Source: Lates calcarifer
Taxonomy: Eukaryota > Chordata > Actinopteri > Centropomidae
Assembly: GCF_001640805.2 (NCBI RefSeq)
Contig: NC_066838.1
Location: forward strand, 8,269,601 to 8,333,600
Length of the DNA: 64,000 nt
Reading direction: 5' to 3'
The notes under the pieces: model-generated
What the model saw: the letters and a program-made list of their open reading frames with translations, nothing else
What the model was told of the DNA's origin: nothing
Database searches by the model: none
Shown here: positions 1 through 14,304 of the stretch, one piece after another
Layout: every line of letters begins with the position of its first letter
How positions within the stretch are numbered: the stretch's first letter is position 1
Translations under genes and position numbers: made by a program

Positions 1-337
1 AACTGTCTGCTGTGAAAACAGTTTATTTATGTAAAATATTTAGCAGAGCTGTGAAGTAGACCTTAAACATGGTGAAGTGAGTGATACCTGCCGTCTTTAC
101 CACAGTAAAAACATGTCCATTTTTAAGTTGACACAGGAGATACCATTGTATATATGAGGTTTTGAAGAATTATCTGTGTTAGATTAGTTTGTTTCACTGA
201 CCCGTGCCACATACACACAGTACCACAGACAATTTATATGCCAGATAAGATATGCACAGATTTAACTTTTCATTACTAACCACAACCCCACCCCACCCCC
301 CACCCCTGCCCATGTCTCTGCTCCCCTCACTCTGCAG

Positions 338-3300
338 GCACGAGATAGGAGGTTGTTGGACGGTGAGGGACTGTATGGTGGTGTACAGGAACACCTCTCA
401 TGTCCGCTGTCAGTGTCAGAGACTGGGCACCTTCGGTGTGCTGATGGACAGTTCACAGAGAGAGGTCAGTGATCTGTCAGTGGACAGGTATTCTCGGATA
501 CAGTACATGAAACACAATATATAATTATTTGATTATATTTGTATGGCCTTTTATCATAATGAGGCATTTAGTGGATTAGCTGTATATTTACTATCGATGA
601 TCCCTCTCTGTTTAGATTACCCATGTGTTGGTTTTCCTTCTTTCTCTCACTGGACCATCTTATCTGGTAGTTGCTGGATTTGGTCTGTGTAGAAATTTGA
701 AATCCTAAAGAATTAAATCCTGACTGACATTTTGAAGGCTAAAGGAAGCCTTGTTACAGCTGTAGCAGACTTTCACGATTTAATGCAAACCCCCTGCCCG
801 TCTCACCCCAGCATACTAAATGATGATTTGTATCAGATCTCAACGTTTGTCAGAAACTTCATGCCTTGTGATGAAATTAAAGTTGTAACTCTCTCCACAC
901 GTACATGGTTTACACTGAATTTATCACTTCAATAAAATATTGGTCCAGAACAATATGACTATCCCGTTTCTATTCATTAGAGATGCTGTAGATGTGCCCA
1001 ATTTACCCAAATAAAATTCTAGTGGTGTCTGTTATGTTTACTGGCAGCAAATGCTTTTTGTGCATGCCCAGGCAGTGATGAAGCAATTTCATGCTTTTGA
1101 TGCTCTGGTTTCCCCCTGACAGAAAGATCTGATAGTTTGCTGGGTCTAGAACATTCTTTCTTCCTTTGTTGTCTGCTTTTCTTTATTTTCTTCTTAAATT
1201 GTCAGAGTTTCAATACAGAATTTCTTTAATATTTAGCACATCAGCCAGGATTCTGTGCAGGGAAATGACATTACATTTCATCTCATGATTTGCAGGTATT
1301 GATGTTTTGCAGCTTTAGTTCCTTCAGCTCATTTTCTTGCTTTTCAAATAATTTAACGTCACTGATATAAATTGACTGAGTTTGTTCGCAGTGGGGTCAG
1401 ACAGGGGAGGGCAGACAGTGACCTAGACTAAAGTTGCAGCATTCCACTAAGTTGAAGCGCTTCATTTTTAGCTCTGTGCCTTATTTCACCTTAGGATTTT
1501 TCTACTTCCTCACTTCTGCTTTGCCTTAGCTTCCCACTTTCCACTTTTTTCTGACATTTTCTTCCTCTGCTGCTATTTTTTTCTATCTACTCCCACCAAA
1601 ATGATATAAATCCAATAATACTCACCTTTTCTGTTGTCTCTCCACCCTTCCCTTCTTTGCATCTTTCTATGAGCAGCAGTTGGAGGGTGATCTGGAGATG
1701 TTGGCGCTGATCACATATTCCTCTCTGTGCATCTCCATGCTGGCCCTCCTCCTCACTGTGCTGGTGCTCTCCTGCCTCCGAGGCCTCAAGTCCAACACCA
1801 GGAGCATCCATTCAAACACGGCAGCGGCAATGTTTTTGTCGGAGCTGGTGTTTCTGCTTGGGGTCAATCAGACTGAACAACAGGTAGATACTGTTGTTTT
1901 CTACAGCTCTGTTTGTGATTCCTTGAGCTTCCTTGCCTTTTTCCTTCCATATCACTGTCCCACCCGACCCCGACTTCAAGCTTTGTTTATGCTTTTGCAG
2001 ATTTAAAGATGTGCTCACCTCCAAATTGTAGCCAGTGGCAGAGAACGGCTTTGCCTTTCCATATACAACATAATATATCCTCCCTCTGTGGTGCAGCTCT
2101 GAAACATATATCAAGTAATTTTCTAAATCAGCCTCATAAAACGTAATCTCCTTTACAATATGATACATAATCATTGGCTTTCTCTTCTTATATCCCTGTT
2201 CTTCTGCTTTTCTCTTGCTATTCACCCTGTGTGTTTCTCCTTCCTGCTCACTTAGTGCCTGTGTGTGTGCATGTGTGTGCGTGTGTGTGCATGTGTGTGT
2301 GCATGTGTGTGTGCATGTGTGTGTGCATGTGTGTGCATGTGTGTGTGTATTTAAAGAGCAGCAAGTCTTATAGAAAGGGTACTGCAAATATGTGCTCACT
2401 CAGCATGAAATCCAATTAATTAAGCTGTATCCCCCACACAGTCGACTGTACAGCTCTCACAGTGCAACTAGTTACTTCTATCTGAACAATATGTTCTCTA
2501 ATTCATGTACATCACGCTCAGGAGAGCATGTTAGTGCTTGCAGCAGCCGTGTGTGTTGGTCTGCGCACTAGTTTTCATGTGCTTGCACATATTGTAGTCT
2601 TTCTGTCTTTTTCTGTGTAACGTAGTGTTTGTTTTCTTGTGTGTATATGTTTGTGTGTGGGTGGGTGTGAAATTCAGCATCTGGCTGTATCACTGCCAAG
2701 GCTGCAGCTAGTCAGGAATTTGTGCGGAGTTTCTTTTTACCCCAAAATCTGGGATTTAAAAGTCTGCCTTCCTCAACGTAAAGATGTAGAACGGGTGCAT
2801 GAAGGCTGAGAAAGAGGTATTTTAAATCTTAGCTGTTCTCACTACTCTCATCCAGAGTAAATTTAGGACTACAGTGGCTTAGTGATGGTGCAGGCGTATT
2901 TATGGTGTTTTCTTTGGTACAAACACAGGTGGATAGTTTCATTTGACACATTTCTATATTTATTATGCATACACATTATTATATCTAACTACAAGTAAAC
3001 TCAGTCTGCAACCTGAGGACAGGTTGTAGTCACATTTCAGGCAACCAGAACTATAAAAACCCAAATGGAACAAGATTGAAGATTTTGGCAGAGATGAGGA
3101 GAATCCTTGCAACTTCAGCCAAAACAGGAGGGGCTGCTGTGGCTTTTTTATGCTGTCGTTTACCTTGTCTGGTGTTTATTTTAGTTAAGAACACATATGC
3201 TACAAATGAACAAATCACAGCAGACATACTGTTTGTTCTCACTTAGTTTTGTTACTCTTGGTATTCAAAGCATGACTTCGAAAACAGGCTGTCGGTTGCC

Positions 3301-4939
3301 AACAACCATCTATTTAGCTCACAAACCTGTGTGTTTTCATGTTGTTTCCTGTGGTTAGTTTAGAGTTTGTTCTGAGTTCTGACAAACAGCACCACAGTTA
3401 CTCACACTTTCAGATGTGTAAGTGCTGTAATTCAGTGCCACTTGAGTTTGAATGGCATGGTGCTCATCTGGCCAAACAAACAAAACAGAACAAAGGCCCT
3501 AGAGTTCAAATGAACCACTCCAGACATGCTTCAGTGCAGCCCGAGGGTAATTTCTCAGAAAGCTTAAATGCTAATGCTCTGCATTATTCATGGAGAAATT
3601 CAGCCTTGCTGCCTAACCAAACAGCAGCACTTAACTTGGAAAAGCGACTTGGAAGTTTCGCCTGCTCTGACAAAAAGTATTGGGATTCATTCCTGATGAG
3701 TTGCCGTCAAACCGTGGTATTTGACTGATCTCAGAAATCCATGTTATAGCAGATTACACCATCTCTTAGCACTGATTTGACATCCTCTCAGCATTCATAC
3801 AGCATCGCAATTCTGGCAGTAAAGACAAAGTTCTCCCTGAACATCAATACTGTTGCTAGGATATTTCAAGTGATCAAGAGAACCATGAACTAAGCTGACA
3901 TTTGATAAATGCCTCTCCAAAAAAGAATCTGAGCATGTGTTGCAAATATAGAAATGCTGTTTGTAGCAGTTCTTTACCATAAAAGCTGATGAAAGCTTGA
4001 AATATAAGATATTACATTAATAATTGAAGCAGTTAGAGTGTAAATATGCTGCACTAGAACAGATAAATCCACTTAAAACCAAGATTTGCGTTGTCCCTTT
4101 TTTTCCCTTGCTGTTTTTACTATGGTAAATATATTGTCTTATGTTACACAAAAGACTAGGCTATTTCACAATGAAAACCACATTACCTGCGAGGGCATTC
4201 TTTATTTTGTGCTGTACTTTGTTCTACTGATGGTGCTTACTGTCGTACCCATAATCGCAGTTATGAAGACACTCTTGGGTGTTATTACTGTAATTCAGGA
4301 TATTAACAACATTCATTTACATTCACATCAGTTATTTTGTGCGTTTCCTGGAGATATACCGTAACACACTGCCATAAACTCCTTTCATTAGTCGTGTTGG
4401 TAATTAAATCATGAATGCCTGTTACTTCATTGCTGACACCTGCTGTGCTGTAATAAAGGCTTCTTGGTGGCTTGCCAAGACATCTGCTCTGCAACTGTCA
4501 CAAAATCAATATGAAGGATTATATATATTTTTTTTATCTCATCTTATTTTCTTCACGTTTTTTTTCTTGCCTCTTATTTGACACTTCCCTGCTGCCTCAC
4601 TTCTCCTGTCTTCCTCCTTCACCCTCCTTCTTTCATCCCTGCCTTTTCTCTCATCTTTATTTCTGTTATTCTCCTCCTTCCCCCTACTATCTCCACTGTT
4701 CTGCTCCTTCCCTTTCTTTATTCTTCCTCCCTCCTTAAATAATACTCTTTCTCTCTCCCGCCAGTTTTTGTGTACGGTCGTCGCCATCCTGCTGCACTAC
4801 TTTTTCATGTCCACGTTTGCCTGGATGTTTGTGGAGGGCCTTCATATCTACCGCATGCAGACCGAGCAGCGCAACATCAACTATGGAGCTATGAGGTTCT
4901 ACTATGCCATCGGCTGGGGCGTACCTGCCATTATCACAG

Positions 4940-4974
<35 letters not shown>

Positions 4975-5354
4975 TGACGCATTCACATGTGTGCAGACAC
5001 ATAAAATCTCTTTCGTATTTGTTGGAAATGAGTCTATGCATCCATGTATGTGCACTGACACACACACCGCACACACATTCACAGTAAGTCTGGCTGTGCA
5101 GATAAGGTGTCCTATTGACACTTACATTAAACAGTTTTCAGTGACATTTTAATATAGAGATTGTAAAGCGCACACCCATACACACGCAAGCAATTTCTTC
5201 CTAGACACACACTGTAATATCTTTCTGCTTTCTTCCCTCTCTCTTTCCTTTGCACACACACACACACACACACACACGCCACACATATACATATGTACAC
5301 ACACACTGACCGCTGTCTCTCCTTGCCTCAAGACTGGATCTGTCTCCCACCACT

Positions 5355-5397
<43 letters not shown>

Positions 5398-8300
5398 ACA
5401 AACTGGCAACATGTCTCTTTCCTCAGGCTCAGAGGTGTGTTTATCTGCCTGTCTGTCTTTATTTGGGCTTTTCCCATCTCTCTTACTTTTCCAATTCAAT
5501 TTAAAAATTCTTTATATCCTCAGCTGTCACAGCCTTGACAGTGTTGTCCAAACAAGGATACACAAAGAATAAAGACTTCACATTTCACGTCACAGATCTC
5601 CCTAGCAACCATGTCTGTCACCATCGTGAAGGTCTGGGTCTGGTCATGGAGAACTGGCTGTGCACAAATAATGGATGAATAAAATATACCTTACTATGAC
5701 AAAACACATATTAGAAAAATGTTGTTAATTATGTCCAGCATGTTGTTTTGTCACCTAAAATAGTTGTTTTAATGATAACCAGTGATTAAAACCGAACATT
5801 AATTGGGATCTTCTCTGTTATGTCTTTGACCTTTCCTGCCACTGTCATTCAGATAATGGCATGTTGTTGCATACTGCACCACTTCTCTGTCCTTTCTTGA
5901 GGTCGGAGAGATCTGAGAGTAGCTCGTCTGTCTGATCTGACTGTCTTTCTCTTCACCGCAGGCCTGGCGGTGGGCTTGGACCCAGAGGGCTACGGGAACC
6001 CAGACTTTTGTTGGATATCCATCTATGACAAACTCATCTGGAGCTTCGCTGGTCCTATCGCCATAGTCATACTGGTAATTATCTCCCTGTCTGTTTGATA
6101 TGGTGTAGTTAATGCTGTATGCTCATAAACTTGAATAAAAGATATAGCATAAACAGTGACGTGATAGAGAATGCAAGGGCAGACCGTTGATTAGCATTTG
6201 GCAAATGGAGCGAATTCTGTTTTTCAGAGAAACTCTAATTCTTGTTTTGCTACCCCTTAAGACCCAGCGCAGATAAGCTTAACTCTGCTTACTTATCAGC
6301 CCAAGTTAAACTCCTCTTCAAACATGTTCCTTCTTCCCTGCCTATGAATCTCTTGCTGGGCACTCTCCCAAAATTAGCAGAACCATATCATCAGTCAAAA
6401 GTGGCAGCTCTCCAAATGAATTTTAAAAAGGCGACCCACTTGAACTCTGCTAGGCCATAATTTTAATTGCTCCCCACATCACGCTGACACTTTACAGCTT
6501 CACTGCAGCATCCTAGACACCAAAGTGTGCCAGGTTTTATAATGCTTATGAATGAATACAGTGCAGCGTAGTCAGTATTGTTCATTTATACTTTAACCTT
6601 TCTTCATGTATTTATTTCCTTTCTTCTTTCACTTCCTCTGTACTGACTCATTTATTCAACAGTTTTCTTTCTTTCATTTACTAATTTGTCCATTTTCGAT
6701 GAGACTCAAAGAGACTTGAATGACTTAGCTTTTGGTATATGACTGTTTTATCCATACTGATGTTCTTTCATCTCTTTGTCTTTAACTGTAACTACTAACG
6801 GAAGTATTAGATTAGCTGAAAGGAATTAAAAATGTTGCCTCACTGTTCATATTGACCTCCCTCTGTCCAGATGAATGGAGGGATTTTCATGATTGTAGCC
6901 AAGATGTCCTGCAACCCGTCGCAGAAGGAGACCAAGAAGCTCCCTGTCATGTAAGTACATCCCACTGTGGTTAACATGACTTTTCTCACTCTCAAAAAGC
7001 GACTTTCTCAGCTATTTGCAATTACATTATGTAAGCATACAGTCTTTTATTACTGCACTTCTTATGTTCAGAGGAAAACTATTTTTTGCACTCTTTCAGG
7101 GTGCATCACTGGGTACTGTGTAGTCTGATGACTCTTCTAAAGATGCCAGAACTCTGTCTTTAATGAAGTCTTTGTTAATTTGAGTCTGTGGTCTAATATT
7201 TGATCAGAATAGTACGATAAACTTTACATTTTGAGTAAGACAGGGCAACAACTGCATTTTATTGTTCAATTTTGGATTGTGAAATGAAAGTAAAGCTAAA
7301 AATTGAGGTACTTTTCACCATGCATAAAAGTAACCACGAGCAACTTCTTTGTTGTCTGTTTTTAGCACATCATAGTAAAAATCATATTAGCACCACAAAA
7401 CCATGGAGAGTGTAGTATTGATAAATGATTTGTTATTGGTGAACTAACAGGGAACAGAGGGGAATAAATCTGTTGTTCTGTCTGTCCTGATTTGATAGTC
7501 AATGATTATGTCAGAGCTTGTTATTGATCATATCATATGGCCATAAACAACATGAGGAAAATCACTTAAGCCCTGTGGTGTCTCTCTGTGCCTCGCTGCC
7601 ACATTTCTGTCTCAGCATTTATTCAGTGGTTTTATCTGCTGGCTCTTTTTCCCGCTGGCTCTCACTTCCTGTCACTCTTTGGTTTCTGCAGTCATCCAGT
7701 ATAGCTGCCAGGAAATGTGTTACATCACAGATTCATCCTGGTGAATCCAAATCTAACCTTCTCCTCCCCCACTGCCCTCTCTGTTTCTCTGTCTTTCTCT
7801 CTAACCAGTGCTACTATCCGCAATGCTTTCCTGCTGTTGCTGGTTGCCACCTCCACCTGGCTGTGTGGTCTCATGGCTGTGAACAACAGCATCCTAGCTT
7901 TCTATTACATATTTGATGTCCTCTGCCTAGTGCAGGTATTAAAACAAAGTGTGTTTTGTATCTGTGGTCTGGAATTCTAATCTTCTACTAATCCACAACA
8001 CTTTACACCAAATAAATTAATTTTTGTTTACTCCAGCACAATTCAAACAATATCCAGTTAATTAATGAATAAAACCTCCAATCTATTGTTCTCTCTCTGC
8101 GTCTTTCCTCCTCTCTTGACCGTCCTCTCCCAGGGTCTGTCGGTGATGCTAGTCTTCACTGTGTTCAACTCAGAGGTCCAGGAGGCCTGGAGAGTGGCCT
8201 GTTTGGGTAAGAAGAGCCCTGGAGAGGACCCACCAAGACCACCGCAGAATGCAGTGAGTCCCACACGTGTAACTTCCATTATGGTCTTCATCCTATTGCA

Positions 8301-8986
8301 GTTTGTCTCCGCTCAACCTAAAAAGGTTTTATCTAATTGTGTTCCTTGAAACTGGCAGCAGACATGTAAAAATACCAGAAAAATAAATGAAAAAAATTAT
8401 TTTCATCATCTACATGAACTATAATATTATAATGAGACGGTCATTATTACATAATAACAACTTATAGGGTAAATCTAAGACCCTAATGTGAAGCTGTAAA
8501 TCAACTCACTGCATGAAGAGAATAAAGCATTTACTATGCTTTACTAGACAGCACAAAAGCCCTCCTGCCCTCCATTCCTCCTTCCTTCTATCCATCCATC
8601 CATCTTCTGTGTCTGCCCTCTTTCCTCCCCTTCTGCCTTCAGGGGTTGTTGCTGACCCAGTTAAAACAATATACCGACCAGTGGAGCCCTGCCTGCTCTT
8701 TAGCCCACTTCTACTAAAGCACTGTTCAGAGAGTTTGTGTGTGTGTGTGTGTGTGTAACCCTATCCTGCTTTCAAGTACTTCCCTCGCTCACTCTTGCTG
8801 CATGTGTGTGTGTGTAAGTTTATAGCTCACTGCATCCCCTGTTTTCTTTAGCTTTCTTCTTTCAAAACACTCATTTTCTTTTATCTGTACTAGTGCCAGT
8901 GTGTGTGAAGATGTGTGTGTGCAGGTTCACAGCTCCATATCCTCTTTTAATCTCCTCTTTCCAAAGCACTTCATATGTAGCCTGGA

Positions 8987-9019
<33 letters not shown>

Positions 9020-12000
9020 GGTGTGTGTGTGTGTAAAATGTTTACGTGCATACAGATGTGTGTGTGAGTGTGTGTTTATATATAGAGTTTATATATAGTT
9101 CTTTCCACGCTTTTAATCCCCATTTCCTCCAGAGTTCTTCCTATCCATCACTGAGTCAACTGGGGCAAAATGACTGTACTATAGCAAACCTATTATTAGA
9201 CACGCACACAATGCTGTTTTTACCTCTGATGGACTGTATGTAGAAATGACTACCTATTAGCATCATTTTGCCTATCTGACTCGTACTGTATGATTAGTTA
9301 TTTATGACTACAGTGTCCTTTGACAGTATAGAAAGCTGAAGTCATGCCCCATTTCCAGGTTAGTTTATGCTCCACTAACTTAGCCTCCTTCTGATTTTTT
9401 CTGCATTCAGCAGCTTTTGTATAATAGCCTCATGAGTCTCTGGAAACTGCAGTAATTTATAATGGGTAGTGTTTGTACAAAACGATTGCTGTGTCTAAGT
9501 GACAGCATTCACACATTTTACCCAGTAATTATAATTATAGTACTAAATACTCATTATCTGAGCACATGCATAGAAAACCCCAGTAAGTCCTCTATGAAAA
9601 AATTTATTATGGAACACAAGTCCATTATTAGGGCAGGATTTTAACTCTTGATACTGTGCAAGTTTGTGGTCTTAACCTCTAAGACATGGATTATTTTGAA
9701 ATCTTAAGATGTTCTTGTGTCTTTAAAATATCAATTATCAAAGTTTGTGTGTGTTGAGGCTCAGAACCCATATCACAATGCATCCCTGTTGGAGCAGAGT
9801 GGGCTTCACCGCATCACCCTGGGAACCTCCACTATCTCCTCTGTCAGCTCCGCCAGGTACGTAAACACACACACAAACACAGACACATACACACACACAA
9901 TGCACACACACATCACAACTTTTACCAGCTAACTAGAAATGAACTGGGATGGAAAACCCCCACATTATGGCTGGTAGAGTAGATTAAGAATACATTAGTT
10001 TCTACTGGTAGTTTAAGAGCAAATGGTTTACTACCAACAGTATAACAATGATAAATTAATATTGACTGAGTAATAAAAAGACAAATGATAGCTCATCATT
10101 CAAATAGAAATCTGTCAGGTTTCATTGATTCTCTGTGGTTCTCTGATTTGAGATGAAGTTGCTCCAGGGAGGAAATTCCCTTGCAAATAAAAACCATGTC
10201 GTGTATTTTGTGGGTCAGTGGGGTAAAGATGAAGAAGATTGGATGGAACAATGTACTATACTGTATGTGGAGCAACACTAATATACTCTAAGAGAGGCTG
10301 TTGGTGTCTTTATGGCTCAGTGATTGTCTGTCTTAATGTCTGTGTATGTGGGTGTGTGTGTATGTGCTGTACATACTGTATGTGTGTGTGGATGCTCCCT
10401 ATTTTTATTCAGCATCAGTCTGCCTGAGTGCATATACTGTACAATATAATGTATATGTGTCCTTGTACATGAACGTGTGTGCACTCACCACTCTCCTCTC
10501 TCCCTGTTAGAGAAAATCTTTTGGCTCGTCAGACTCTAGAACAAAACATCACACACACTGGAGCGACAGACCTGGACGTAGCCATGTTTCACAGAGACGG
10601 AGGTGAACACATACGCGCGCGCGCACACACACACACACACACAGATATACAGTATACCCTACAATAAATAGTCATGGATACGGATAAACACACACCGATT
10701 ACAAGCAGCAGTAACACATTCTCATTTCTTCACCTATTACTCTGTAGCTTTCGCCATTTGTCATTAAAGATTAAACTCACATCCCCACAACGAATAATAA
10801 TAATGTGTCAACCCTATCCTTCCCTCGTCTTTATTTTTGCGTCCTTCCTCTCACTCGTTTCCTCTCTCTCCGTCCTCTCCCTCTCTCCTCCCAGGTGAGG
10901 ACTCGGACTCGGACTCAGACCTTTCCATGGAGGAGGAGCGCAGTCTCTCTATCCCGTCCTCTGAGAGCGAGGACAACGTCCGCCTTCGTGGACGCATCCA
11001 GCGGCGATTCAAGCGTTCCAATCACAGTGAGCGTCTGCTCACCGAGCCCACCCACAACGGCACCAAAGGTAGACGAGCACTTTTACAGGTTTTCGGATGA
11101 TTGAAGACATTTCTTCTCACAGTAACAGTTAGGTGTCTTGTTCAAGGACACTTGAACAGTCAACGAGAGCACACTGGCTAATGATCAAACCTGCAACCTC
11201 TGAGTTACAAAATGGTCCCATCAAAATGTTTGATAGGGGACAGGCCTCCATCCATCCATCATCTGCCCATCACCTGACCCGCATGTCTTTGGTCAAGTGG
11301 CAGGAAACCCATACAACTATGAGGGGAATATGGATTGTCCACGTAGAAAGGTCCCTGCTAGCCAGCAGTAGCTCCTGCTATAGAAAATATCTTAGATGTC
11401 TAGAAACATAAGTTGTGTAGGCGCAGTAATGCACACATACAACAAGAGGAAATGTCAATCAATATCTTTTTTTTTGTTCTGATACACAAAAGATATCATG
11501 CATAATATATCAGCTTATGCACCTCAAGGTGTGTGTTATAAATGTCATGCATGTATAAGTGTTCTGTGAAAGGTTTCACCATGAGAAAATGCCAGACATG
11601 TGCAAATCTATAAATCCATCTAAGTAATCAATTCTTATCATAATAAGCCAATAAGCCATCTGAATCATATGAACTCTATTCAGAGTGAAACCTGGACTAA
11701 AGTTGTCAGTGGAACAGAGGAGGACAGGATCCAGATGGCCAGTACAGTACAATCAATTCATCAGTGGATTCAAACTGAAGGACTAGAGCAGAGTGGGCTC
11801 TTTACTAAAAGGTCACAGTTTGAATATGATGTCCTGTTTGTAGTGATGAAACATTAAAACCCCTCATTGATTCAGTAGAGGTGTTGAGTGGACAGTGTAA
11901 GGGAACTGTGCTGGGAATGTACATAATTTAGCAAATGTTAAGTGGACAACTGATTCAGACAGAACAAAAACAATCATGTCTGCACTGTCTGCATGAAAAA

Positions 12001-14269
12001 CAAATAGAAGGATGTTTGGTTTTATTCCAGAAGCCATTAGATTTGTCATAGTACAAGAAATGGTCAGTTTATCTTACTTGTAATTTTGACCTCTGTACTT
12101 TGTACTCTGTACTAAAAATCATAATATGTGTATTTGTGGTGTTGGACCGGCAGGTTATGGACTGTCCATTGTTATAGATCCTTGTGTATTTTACAAAGTG
12201 AGTTGTGTACATGTACATTGCTTGTAGACTTAAATTGTCCCTTGAGGGAAAAATAAAGTACCTTGAATTGAATTGAAATAATGATTATTTAATTTCTTGA
12301 TTGACAGAAATTAATTTGCAATAATTTTGATAATGGATTAATCTTCAAGTCATTTATCAAGTGAAAATCCCAAATGCTCGCTGGTTCCACCTTCTCCAGT
12401 TTGAAGATTCACATTGTGAAATGACTGTCTTAGAGTGGAACTGACACAAAACTCCACCGTTTATGTGGGTACATGTGTACTTTTTCAGGAATCACTGTGT
12501 GTTGTACATGTTAAAACCATGAATTTGGCCTGTTCATACGTCATTTGTACTAGTCTGACACAGTATAACACTTTAAAATTTCCCTGGCTGTTATTTCTTA
12601 ATGAACATATGCTATTTGCCTGCTGACACCTGCTATTTGATACAAACATCTGTTTTGTGTTAATTAGGATGCACGTGCGGCAACGAAATGTTGCACAATA
12701 CATGATGTCAAATTAAGATGAATATGAGGCATAATAACATATTGTCAGCTTTTCATAACCAGAGTTCACTGGCTTTAATCAGTCATTAGTTGCTGCGATG
12801 TCTCTTTTTAAATTTCTTACCAACTACCCAGTAAGGTTTTTTGCTTCATCATAAGTCATTGGTTGACGTGACATGATGTATGTTAGGAAAGTTGTCAGTT
12901 TTTGCAACAAGACATTTAATCTCATGCATTGTCCCTGAAACTCAAATTCCAGTAACCAGAAAGTGTTTGTGTGTTTTGTGTGTGTGTGACAGATCTGGAC
13001 GGCAATGACCTTTTGTCCTACTGGCCAGCTTTGGAGGAGTGTGACACACACACTCTACAAAAGTGGGGCTCAGAGCGCCCCCTGGGGGCAGATTACAGCA
13101 AGGACGCTGCTAACAACAACCAGCCTGATGCAGCGCTGACCAGTGGGGATGAGAACGGCCTCACTCAGCCACACAGGCACCGCAAGGGTGAGAGAAACAC
13201 AAAATATGTTAAAAAAAAAAAAAGTACACACAATATAAGAGTACACTGACATTTTGCTTTTAATGTTATTCTAATCTGTCGTCTGTTCCTCTAATATGTA
13301 TAATTGCACGTCGGTCAGAGGGAACAGATTTTCTTTTTCAAGCCTAAATTTTCCAAGGCGTTGCTCACGATGTCACATGGATACTTAATATGAAACATAC
13401 CTTTAAGAAAATTAGATAAAAGCAGTTCACAATAATTAACTGACCAGTAAGGAATTGCATTTTTGCTTGCTTTGAGGACCATGATCAAGTGTAATCTATT
13501 TTTGGTTTGTGCGTGTTTGGATTTCAGCATCTGGCCTGTAAATGTCCTCTCTTCATCTACTGGATAACAAAAGTCTCATAATGAACATAATTTCTGACTG
13601 ATCAGGATGAACTGGGACATTTTACTAAGAGGAAGATGGAGGATGATGTCAGCTGTGTGAGCTGAATCAGCAACACATCATTTAAAACACAGCTCAGTAA
13701 CTAAGACCTTATACTTTTGAGGAGTCTGCAGATATCATTGCATTCATTTCTTTTTGTTTTACTTCAGTAACTTGTGTGCTGGTTGGTTCTAATTAATAAC
13801 CACACATTTAGTGTTCCTGCAGTGTTTAAAACAGAGCATGTTTGTCTGAAGTCATTCAGACAAACACCATGAATTACACTTTGATCCCTACATATGCATA
13901 ACATGCAGGAGTCTGTGTTTTACCACTCAGCACTTCAATGTTGGAATCAGCAGAGTGGCCTGTGTGCATAAAACATAACTTAAACAACACAGTGTGGTGC
14001 TTCAGTGAAGTTTCTAAATCTGGCCCTAAAAGCATGTGTCACACTTGTGCATGTACAGTACAGTATGTATACTCAGAATACATCCATATAAAATTGGCAT
14101 GTGCACAGATACACACAAAGGTGCACCACACATGCAAGGACACACTGAGAGTGAGTGAGTAAGGAAGGCAGGCAAAGATTGAGATCACTCATGTAGCCTG
14201 AAAGCCTGGGTAACATTTTAGAGAACATAATAATACACAAAAATACACAAAACACGTGTACATGCATAG

Positions 14270-14304
<35 letters not shown>

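Noticed and set aside
1812..2399. 195-aa minus-strand ORF in celsr3
   Set aside because: It crosses the celsr3 exon in antisense and runs through a TG minisatellite; His/Thr repeats are repeat translation.
3339..3728. 129-aa plus-strand ORF inside a celsr3 intron
   Set aside because: No acceptor/donor pair keeps the celsr3 frame, and the flanking exons already join seamlessly at TM1-TM2.
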